A stretch of 20,560 nucleotides of DNA. Source: an uncultured Lachnospiraceae bacterium. GTDB lineage: Bacteria > Bacillota > Clostridia > Lachnospirales > Lachnospiraceae. A program made the position numbers and the translations under genes. The notes below the pieces were generated by a model. That model was given only the letters and a program-made list of their open reading frames with translations. It had not been told where the DNA came from and made no database searches. Below are positions 1 through 7,300 of this stretch, in pieces. Numbering within the stretch: the stretch's first letter is position 1; each line of letters begins with the position of its first letter. The stretch spans positions 1-20,560 of the forward strand of contig CAJUFL010000063.1 in NCBI GenBank assembly GCA_910585605.1. Direction: 5' to 3'.

Positions 1-38
1 TTTTCTTGATTTTTCGGGCATAGAGGCAACTTTTTGAT

Positions 39-1553
39 GTGGGAAGTTTGAGTAAATTATCAAATGATTATAAAATAAAGGAAGACGTTGAAGTTGTAGG
101 AAAAAAATTTGCTTCTGGTACATACATATGGAATATGTTCAAAAATGACAAATTTTATTCTAAACTTCTGGAAGAACTTGATGAATATTTAGATTTCATC
201 AATGTTGTTATAAGTACGGAAACTGGTGGAGATGACCAGTTCAAAAAGTATTTTTATGAAGAATCAGGAAAGCTTGTTGATGAAACTAGGATATTGAATG
301 CACATACTATTTTAAATTCAATCCTCCGTAATGATGATATGATTCCTAAAATGCTGGTAATGAAGTATTTTTTAGAAGTACTAAAGCCTGAAACTGTAAA
401 AAATGCAAGGTATAGAATTATTAGTAGTATTAATATTATAGCAACTGTTTTCACGTTAAGCACAAAGAGAAAGGGATCTGAAATAATAGCTAGTAAACTT
501 CTTCTAGAGGATTGGCAAAAAGGTGTTCGTGAGTATGCAAAAAAAATAATTCAGGATATTCCAAGTGAAATAGGTTTTAGCAAGGTTATTAGAGAAAATG
601 GTAAAATAACAAAAGAGAGTGGATTGCATGCGGCTCGTAGATATTATTCCATGGTGGATGCTTGTTCAAGCACATCAGGGAGTGTAAACGAGGAGATATT
701 TAAAAACGAGAATATTACTAGTGGCGATAAAAATATGGAACATTTTCTTATAAATCGAGAGTATAGCTACACATTATTCTTGGAAGATGGCAAGACGGTT
801 GATATTGAGATTAATTTGCCAAAAAAACATAAGAAGTATATATCTACCATTGCAAACTATATAATAATGGATAGCCAATTAAATAAACAACTAAAAAATA
901 GACCTGTCTATGAAAAAATAGATATGATGGAAGATTTTATAAGTGAAATGGGAATAAAAACGGTAATTCCGAGTGCTGAGAGTCAAAAGCATTATTATCT
1001 CATTAAGAAATACTTTTATGATGAAAGCAAGTATCCTAAGAAACGCTTAAATGATGCACCTACGAAAGTAAAAAAGAAAAAAATATTAAGAGAGTATTAT
1101 CAAACTTATTTTGAAGATGAGTTTGCTTATCTTTCAGAAAGTCTGAAAGATCCAGATATGGTTTTTTCGGCAGAAATTGAATATGAATTGAAGAAAAAAG
1201 GATTCGAGGTAGAAGAAGATAGTTTTGTTATAGAACTTGATAATGTATTTGCAAATGTTACTGCAGAAATAGATAAAAAGAATAGAAAGATAGTAATGTC
1301 GGCGGAATTGTTCAACCCTGCGACAGAGGATGAAGATGGTCAGGAGATATACCATACTCTTATTGAACAAGTCGAGAAAGAATTTACAGCAAGATTTGGA
1401 AAAGAACCCGAATTGCAATTAAGTTCTGATTACTGTGAAGGCTGTCCTGACGAAAGTGTGTCATTTTTATATGCTTTTGAGCCAGACATTCAGAATGTAG
1501 ATGATTTTATCGAAGAACTGGATAATATCTCAAAAATTGTAACTGGTGAATAA
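39..1553 (+). CDS. Unrecognised 504-residue protein, possibly a 3' part of a longer gene
   Basis: I do not recognise the family. A GTG at 39 opens the frame, an in-frame TAG lies at 21-23, and an AGAGG at 22-26 gives a weak, rather distant ribosome site, so the start is uncertain; the frame could be the downstream part of a gene broken near the window edge. Residues 1-210 are predicted helical and Lys/Glu rich. Residues 235-270 look like a small beta region, 330-370 is a very basic stretch, and the acidic C-terminal third ends with a single CxxC pair (YCEGC). There is no signal peptide or membrane segment. The N-terminal helical part faintly recalls the C-terminal helical region of DUF262/GmrSD-type proteins, but this is impression only. 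It is followed by a long non-coding stretch, so it is not obviously in an operon with anything in the window. Confidence 0.6.
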   Translation: MGSLSKLSNDYKIKEDVEVVGKKFASGTYIWNMFKNDKFYSKLLEELDEYLDFINVVISTETGGDDQFKKYFYEESGKLVDETRILNAHTILNSILRNDDMIPKMLVMKYFLEVLKPETVKNARYRIISSINIIATVFTLSTKRKGSEIIASKLLLEDWQKGVREYAKKIIQDIPSEIGFSKVIRENGKITKESGLHAARRYYSMVDACSSTSGSVNEEIFKNENITSGDKNMEHFLINREYSYTLFLEDGKTVDIEINLPKKHKKYISTIANYIIMDSQLNKQLKNRPVYEKIDMMEDFISEMGIKTVIPSAESQKHYYLIKKYFYDESKYPKKRLNDAPTKVKKKKILREYYQTYFEDEFAYLSESLKDPDMVFSAEIEYELKKKGFEVEEDSFVIELDNVFANVTAEIDKKNRKIVMSAELFNPATEDEDGQEIYHTLIEQVEKEFTARFGKEPELQLSSDYCEGCPDESVSFLYAFEPDIQNVDDFIEELDNISKIVTGE

Positions 1554-1944
1554 TCCACTATTCTCCCAAACGTTTATTTTATGAGATAACCGAAGTAACT
1601 GAAAGTGCTATAGATTTTTGTAAATTCTTAGCTCACTGTTTGAATGCGTTTGCTATATCTCATTTTGTATTACGGGAATGTAACACTTCAAAATACTGAT
1701 TGGATTTGGATGCAAAGGTTATAAATCCAAATAAGACGTAATGACAGATGGGTGGTATACACTATAGGCAATGATTATCAATCCCTCTAGCGTAGGGTAG
1801 TTGCAAAATATACAATCTTGGGGCTGCACCCTAGAACCCTTGTAGAATCACGATTTAGAGATGGTTTGAAGGGCAATCATCCCTAACCCACAATTTTGTA
1901 ATTACCTACAAAACGGCTTTGCAACTTTCTACATTAGAGTTTCG

Positions 1945-1982
1945 TATGTGTATATTCTGACCAGCAAAGGGATATACACATA
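1945..1982. repeat. Perfect 11-bp inverted repeat (hairpin)
   Basis: TATGTGTATAT at 1945-1955 is matched by ATATACACATA at 1972-1982, with a 16-base loop. The pair just outside can form G-T, and the next C-G. There is no following T-run, so it is not a typical terminator. Candidate roles are a transfer-origin hairpin or a protein binding site; neither can be proved from sequence. Confidence 0.7.
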
Positions 1983-1998
1983 TGTAAGTATAAATTAT

Positions 1999-2071
1999 TT
2001 CTGAATATGCTGAGATACTTCGTACTAGTGCTAAGTGTTAAGAAGTAAAAAATCAGGCATATTATTCAGAA
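1999..2071. promoter_or_regulatory. Imperfect inverted repeat with TTCAGAA-type half sites
   Basis: TTCTGAATAT at 1999-2008 faces TTCAGAA at 2065-2071 across an imperfect inverted repeat. The same half site occurs on the promoter side of the neighbouring repressor gene (2856-2885), so sites flank that gene on both sides. This suggests, but does not show, binding by that repressor. Confidence 0.3.
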
Positions 2072-2127
2072 CTATGATATCGTAGCGGATTGATAGTTGA
2101 GTATGATAGAGAGTTTGAAGCTTTAAG

Positions 2128-2835
2128 TTATCCTACCACTTTTCCGTATACAAGAAATACGTCCTCTTCTTTTATTTCTCTGGGCTGGTATTTTCTATGA
2201 TTTAAGGAAATAAGGAATGTTTTACCGTCGTGGTATTCCAGTTTCTTTATAAAACCTTCTCCATCATGGTAAAAGATGCCGATTTCTCCATCCTCAAGTT
2301 CATTCTGTGCATGTACCCATACGGTCTGACCATTGACGAATTGAGGTTCCATACTGTCGCCGGATATGGTAACACCAAAGTCTGCATTTTCAGGCACTTC
2401 GTTTCCGACCTCGATCTCATCATAGGCATCACTGTCAAGATATGCACCGTTACCTGCAGAAACAGGGAGATGGAATAGTTTCATAGCTCGTTTGACCGGA
2501 AGCAGTATGATCTCTGCAGGTTCTTTTTTATACAGACCACTTGCACGAAGGATATCAGCATATTCAGAAACCCTCTTTTGTCCGGATTCGTTTAGATCCG
2601 AAAGTAAAGATGGTACATTGTTCCTATCAAATGCTGCTCTGATATCAGAAATTTCCAGTATGTCACATAGTATCAGAAGCAGCTCGCCGGATATCCGTAT
2701 CCTGCCAGATTCCCAGTTGTAGACCATCTGGTTCGTTACATTGTAGCCCTTATCCTTAAAAGCGTTGGAAACCTCAACCTGTGACATATTGCGTTCTGTT
2801 CGTAATTTCTGTATATATTCGTTTAAGTTTCTCAT
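2128..2835 (-). CDS. XRE/S24 self-cleaving repressor (LexA/CI-like)
   Basis: This 235-residue DNA-binding repressor has an N-terminal XRE helix-turn-helix (about residues 5-60) and a C-terminal S24 peptidase domain (about 115-235). The catalytic serine is S161 in GDSMEP and the lysine K198 in FIKKL, 37 residues later, the same spacing as LexA Ser119/Lys156. An Ala-Gly pair (A127-G128), 33-34 residues before the serine, is the expected self-cleavage bond. In this family RecA activated by DNA damage triggers cleavage and induction of a prophage or integrative element. The start is supported by AGAAAGGGG just upstream. Its promoter diverges from a rightward promoter overlapping a 20-bp palindrome, the classic repressor-switch layout. 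It is most likely the master repressor of the mobile element; the exact target set is inference. Confidence 0.93.
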   Translation of the reverse strand: MRNLNEYIQKLRTERNMSQVEVSNAFKDKGYNVTNQMVYNWESGRIRISGELLLILCDILEISDIRAAFDRNNVPSLLSDLNESGQKRVSEYADILRASGLYKKEPAEIILLPVKRAMKLFHLPVSAGNGAYLDSDAYDEIEVGNEVPENADFGVTISGDSMEPQFVNGQTVWVHAQNELEDGEIGIFYHDGEGFIKKLEYHDGKTFLISLNHRKYQPREIKEEDVFLVYGKVVG

Positions 2836-2855
2836 GGGTATCCCCTTTCTAATGG

Positions 2856-2885
2856 TTCAGAAATATCCATATTGAATATTCTGAA
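2856..2885. promoter_or_regulatory. TTCAGAA...TTCTGAA inverted repeat in the repressor leader
   Basis: TTCAGAA (2856-2862) and TTCTGAA (2879-2885) form an inverted repeat between the repressor promoter and its start codon. The right half contains the self-complementary GAATATTC (2874-2881). It is a candidate autoregulatory operator or an mRNA hairpin close to the ribosome site. Confidence 0.4.
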
Positions 2886-2909
2886 AATTTATGTGCTTTT
2901 ATATGCCAC

Positions 2910-2938
2910 ATTATACTATGTAAAGTATGGGAAATCAA
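2910..2938 (-). promoter_or_regulatory. Promoter of the S24 repressor
   Basis: On the minus strand, -35 TTGATT (2933-2938) and -10 TATAAT (2910-2915) are separated by exactly 17 bases. Transcription would start near 2903, giving a leader of about 65 nucleotides before the repressor start. Confidence 0.7.
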
Positions 2939-2981
2939 GGATGTTTTATTGAAAAATATTCGATATGGATAAAATGTGCAA

Positions 2982-3001
2982 AATATTTCACTTGAAATAT
3001 T
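2982..3001. promoter_or_regulatory. 20-bp palindromic operator
   Basis: AATATTTCA (2982-2990) and TGAAATATT (2993-3001) form a perfect 9-bp inverted repeat with a 2-bp spacer. It overlaps the -35 box of the rightward promoter and lies 44 bp from the -35 box of the divergent repressor promoter. It is the best candidate for the S24 repressor operator. Confidence 0.65.
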
Positions 3002-3020
3002 CAAAATAATGATTTATAAT
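2992..3020 (+). promoter_or_regulatory. Strong rightward promoter overlapping the operator
   Basis: -35 TTGAAA (2992-2997) and -10 TATAAT (3015-3020) with a 17-base spacer are near consensus. It should drive the structured leader at 3114 and the genes at 3239 and 3747, and be shut off by a protein bound to the overlapping palindrome. Confidence 0.75.
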
Positions 3021-3113
3021 CATCATACAGTCGAACGTATATTCGCGCCAGCGGTGTGTGATTTATACACGGATATTATTGTAGGCTGATTTATTGTTAG
3101 TATAGTAGTAACT

Positions 3114-3154
3114 GTGTCTGGCACTTTGCCGGGAGTGCGACGGAACTCAGACAC
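3114..3154 (+). ncRNA. Two-storey RNA hairpin in the 5' leader
   Basis: An outer stem GTGTCTG (3114-3120) / CAGACAC (3148-3154) encloses an immediately adjacent inner stem GCACT (3121-3125) / AGTGC (3134-3138), with loop TTGCCGGG and a 9-base one-sided bulge. It lies between the rightward promoter and the gene at 3239, so it is transcribed. No T-run follows, so it is not a terminator. A similar GCAC-TTTGCCGG string occurs at 9212-9226 upstream of the second XRE gene. It may be a regulatory leader or protein-binding RNA. Confidence 0.45.
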
Positions 3155-3238
3155 GAGGAAAAAGGACTTGCGAGGTGACTTTCCCTTTCCTAAGCGGGTA
3201 CAAACATTAAAGAGATTTGTATTGCAGAGGTGAAATAA

Positions 3239-3532
3239 TTGAATAATACTGTGATTAGAAAGAGAGATATTTACGATGGAAGTTTGAGAAAAGTTGACCA
3301 AGAGAAAATATATCAGGTCGGGAGAAGCGGAGAACATAAGGCAGATATAACGATTCGTTGTAAACGCTGTAACCAGTTCTTGCTAGGTTATGATCTGGTA
3401 CACGATGATGATAGGCGTATTTTAGAAAGAGTTACATTGCCTCCATGCAGGTGCAAGAGGGTTCTTACGCTTATGAAATATACGGAGGGTATCCTTCGTA
3501 AACAGGCGGTGGATAACATCGTCAGGATATAA
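3239..3532 (+). CDS. Small zinc-ribbon-like protein
   Basis: The 97-residue product starts at TTG 3239, chosen because AGAGGTG (3226-3232) sits at ideal distance and no ATG fits. A CxxC pair (CKRC) near residues 41-44 and a second CxC pair (CRC) near 73-75 suggest a treble-clef or zinc-ribbon fold, resembling in layout the very small Com-type zinc-finger proteins of phages and integrative elements. The rest is basic, with KR-rich termini, suiting nucleic-acid binding. It is the first gene after the repressor-controlled promoter and its folded leader, so it is probably induced when the S24 repressor is lost. The specific role is unknown. Confidence 0.7.
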   Translation: MNNTVIRKRDIYDGSLRKVDQEKIYQVGRSGEHKADITIRCKRCNQFLLGYDLVHDDDRRILERVTLPPCRCKRVLTLMKYTEGILRKQAVDNIVRI

Positions 3533-3607
3533 TAACTATGAAAATTGAATTAGGGCACTACCTGTAAGGGCGGTATCCGGATATTCTGATTAGTGGAGAC
3601 GGATATT

Positions 3608-3680
3608 GAGCACCAGAGACGCAGGAGAACAGTTCAGTACAAGGATACTGGCGTTTCTCAGCGTGTAGGGTGCTCTTTTT
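3608..3680 (+). terminator. Long three-part hairpin with T-run (terminator or attenuator)
   Basis: Nested stems are GAGCACC (3608-3614)/GGTGCTC (3669-3675), AGAGACGC (3615-3622)/GCGTTTCT (3651-3658, one G-U) and CAGTA (3635-3639)/TACTG (3646-3650), followed directly by TTTTT (3676-3680). It lies between the zinc-ribbon gene and the XRE gene 67 bases on. As a terminator it would separate the two; as an attenuator it would set how much XRE is made from the upstream promoter. Its length, about 68 bases, is unusual for a plain terminator. Confidence 0.6.
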
Positions 3681-3746
3681 GTGTGTTTGTGTAGATGAAA
3701 ATCCTGTTCTTTTCTGGCTGTTCCAGGCCCGGAAAGGACAAAGATT

Positions 3747-4100
3747 ATGAAAAAAGATGTAGTAGCACAGAAAGATGTAAGACAGTTTACAGAGGAAGAA
3801 TGGAGAGCGATGGGGACACGGATTCGTGAGGCTCGTGAAAAATTGGGCATGAAGCAGATTGATCTGGCAACATTTCTTGCGATTGGGAAAAATCAGATGT
3901 ACCGGATTGAGAGTGGTCTGACACCATGCAAAACAGAATATCTTTTTGAAATTTCACAGATTTTGGGCGTTTCTCTTGATTATCTGTATTTTGGTGAGAA
4001 TGAGTGCAGCGAAGTTGGGGAGATCGTGGAGATGTGCAGAGGTAAGGGAATGAAGGAGATTCGTAAAGCAGCAGATATTTTGAGGGCGTTTTTTGAGTAG
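3747..4100 (+). CDS. XRE-family transcriptional regulator (paralogue 1)
   Basis: This 117-residue protein has a helix-turn-helix of the Cro/CI type at about residues 22-78 (TRIREAREKLGMKQIDLA through LGVSLDYLYFGE) and a short C-terminal tail ending in IRKAADILRAFFE. GAAAGGA (3734-3740) supports the ATG at 3747. It is a clear paralogue of the protein at 9277: the same XRE core, the same GKG-x-IRKA tail and the same TTTTTTGAGTAG end at DNA level. Expression probably depends on read-through of the hairpin at 3608-3680. The two paralogues bracket the NACHT gene, so they may regulate it or may be module ends left by insertion; that is inference. Confidence 0.88.
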   Translation: MKKDVVAQKDVRQFTEEEWRAMGTRIREAREKLGMKQIDLATFLAIGKNQMYRIESGLTPCKTEYLFEISQILGVSLDYLYFGENECSEVGEIVEMCRGKGMKEIRKAADILRAFFE

Positions 4101-4339
4101 CAAGAATGGTAGTCTCATGTGTCTAAGCAATCCTCCGTCTCGTGGACAGCATCAAAAGAGGGTTTGCCCATGCACTGCATTCCAATGTATGTCAGTATGA
4201 TGTCACCGTTCTTGATCTAGTGCTGTGGACTGTAAAATAACATATAAATGCCGAAATTATATGGGGTTACACAAAATAATTTGTGGTAAGGCTCACGGAT
4301 TCAGGATGAACAATAGTTTGTAATGTTAATCAATTTGTT

Positions 4340-7300
4340 TTACAGTGGTTCTTCGCTGTCTAATTTATGTACCAAATAGCGTGGTATGGCTCCGGTATAC
4401 CCTTTTACGTTATAAAATAAACAGTCATTTGTTAGAATATTAGGATGAAGATAAGGACTGCTAAATGGTGATTTATCGGTAGTTATGTCATACATATATA
4501 ATTTGTCAGAGACAGGATCAGACAAATATATACGTTGAAGGCAAGGGTTAAAATACAGTGGAACATTATGTCCTATGTTTATCTTTTTGCTGATATTATT
4601 GATAAAATCATAATAGTATAATTGATTGTTTTGTGATACTATTCCATGTTCATAATTTGCGTTACAGATTATTTGAAAATCTATGGGACGTAATCTTAGG
4701 TACTCAGAATCATTTTGGACATCTGGCACAGATAAATATACTAAGCTCCAATCATTTAAATCCTTTTTGAAAAAATTAAAATCAGAGTCAGATTCTTGGA
4801 CATATTCTATGGTTGTATTGCTGATATCACATGCTTTGATTAAACATAGACTGGATAGCTTTGGTTGCTTTACATATATTGGTGTATCTATATCTTTTAA
4901 CTCTATGGAAGGAATATAGTATTTGGAAATAACTTCAGCTTTTCTCATATCATTAACAGTCATTTCAATTATAGTGCCAAGGAATGCTTTGTCCCTGATG
5001 TTATGGCTCTCAGAAAATACAGCATAAAACAGTTTATCTTTAACAAATATTTCAACCGGGAAATTATAATCTACTGAAAAAAGAGGTAACGTGTCAGTTA
5101 TCTTCTTATCTAAAACAGACACAATATATATTTCTGTTTTAGTGAAAATAACGATATATTGGTCTTCACAAATAAAATAAAGAAGCCTAATAGAAGAAAA
5201 AGTATTTGGTAGAGTATAAGTGTATCCCTCTATTATATCAAAAAAATGTAATTGCATTTCCTCAGATAAAAGATAACTATGATGAGGACTTGTTGCAAGA
5301 CATAGTAAATGCTGATCTTCTGAATATGCACTCGTTATAATGTGCCTTTCTGGACATAAATTGTAGCAAAATATATGCTTCATATTATATGAATTTAAAG
5401 CAATTAGAGTGCCGTTACTATATAATGTAAATAATATTTGTTGCGCATCATCCATAAAAGTATTTGTAATACAACAGTTATCATTTAGGCATAGAAGGTT
5501 TTCTTGACCGGAATATAAATTAGTCACTCTAAACGAGATATTACTGTCTGTAAATTGAAATAATCTATAGTTAGGCGTGCAAGTTATCTTTTCACAAAAT
5601 GAATTGGAGCCTATAATAAATTCCTGAATTATTTTTTCTTCTTGCAAGTCAAAAAGATAAACATTTGAATCGTCAAACAATGTTAGAATATCCTCTTTGG
5701 AGCATAATTTTATTGAGTAGTTAATATAATGTGGAATTTGGCATATTGTTTTAAAAAGCATATCGTTATTAGTAATATAGTATATAAATAAATCATTTTG
5801 GTTATGGATAACGATTTTTTTCAGATCTTTTGATATTGCAACATGAGTATGAATGATATCATCTCCCAGTGATACATTCAAAACCAGTGTAGTAATTTCA
5901 TCTGGGGTACAATCTAATTGGAGTGGTGATAATTCCAGTGTAACCAGATCATATATGAAAAAATTAATATGCCGTTCACCCGATTGCTTAATATTCTCAA
6001 TATTAGAGAGATCGGTCATATCTTCAACTTGTTGTAATGCATATTCCGGACCTTTGTATACTTTATTGGAAATAGTGTGAATATAGGGTGGAAATACATC
6101 TGATTCAATATATAAAATTTTGTTATTGGCAAGCAAAAGAACTTCTTTAGTGGCTAAATTGTAATATCTGTCTTGTAAATCGGCTGATAAATATTGAGTT
6201 TTAAGTCTTTGAGTAAAATCTGTATTTACAGGAATTTTTTCAGTTGCCAATGGTTCTTCAAAAGTGTAGCGATATAAAACAGATTTATCAGAAATTCCAA
6301 TCAATTTATCACAAGATTTATCATAACCAAAATAAATAAATCTTTCTATTTCAGGGTTTTCGGTAAAATAGTAACTATCACATGATGTGACAGTATTAAA
6401 AGTCCATGCACAAGAAATGGAATGATTTTCATCAATATTTGTAAAAAGCATGAAGTTACGGCTTGGATAAAAATAAAAATCCTTTATTTTCTCATAAAAT
6501 GAACCACCGGTTGCTTTTGCTGTAAATATACATTTTTGATTTGCTATATTCCAAATCTTTATCACTTGATTAACAGAAATGCTTGCTATGTAACGTTCAT
6601 CATCTGAAAGAGTCCATTTCTTAACAGCCTCAGTATGTTCTTCAGATGCGAAGGTGCTTTGACTTATTATGGAATTTGCAAAGGTGCTACTTCTCCGAAA
6701 ATATGGATTATGAAAATTTTTAGTAGAGAGTCTGCATTCGCTTAAATTCAAGTATGAAAAATCATACATGGATAGATCACCTTTTTGGGTATGGGAGAGG
6801 GTATTGATAAGATTTGATAATGCAAAATGGGTTGATACAATGGCATTATTATTGCATACTTTAAAAAGTTTAAGTGTTTCATATATTATATCAGTTGAAT
6901 GATATTCACTGGAAGCGTTAATTATTTCACAAATTAATTCGATTCTATTGTTAGTCCAATTAGTATTTCCCCAAGTGAAATCTATCGAATTTAACTTGTT
7001 AGGGGACTGTTGTGCAGCTAGTGTTAAATAATGAATTTCCTTAATGCAATATAAAGCAGCAAAATAATCCCTGATATACTGATGGCAAAAATATATTCTT
7101 TTATCTGCATCAATTGAAAGAATGCTTAAGCAATCACTAAGTAATAGCATGATATCATCAGTGTCAATTGATGAAAAAAGGCTAACAACCTTTTTTAAAC
7201 TGTATGGATGTTTTGAGTATTGTGATAGGGTTATTGACTTCAAGGGAATATATTTAACAATTTCAACTCGCAATTTGTCTATTATAACTTCCAATTCATC

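Larger units (their letters stand above)
1554..2127. other. 574-base non-coding stretch with inverted repeats
   Basis: No frame of useful length with a ribosome site is visible on either strand. The stretch holds an 8-bp inverted repeat (ATTTGGAT 1704-1711 / ATCCAAAT 1725-1732), a GC-richer patch around 1815-1890, a strong 11-bp inverted repeat at 1945-1982 and an imperfect inverted repeat at 1999-2071. The texture, with short hairpins beside an element-type repressor, would fit a transfer origin or an element end, but no relaxase or nick motif can be assigned, so function is left open. Confidence 0.5.

Noticed and set aside
1127..1418. Minus-strand open frames inside the 504-residue gene
   Set aside because: They are low-complexity Phe/Ser/Ile-rich shadows of AT-rich coding sequence without ribosome sites.
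1815..1985. Defined oriT or attachment site
   Set aside because: Hairpins are present, but no nick motif, relaxase gene or matching second copy can be shown.
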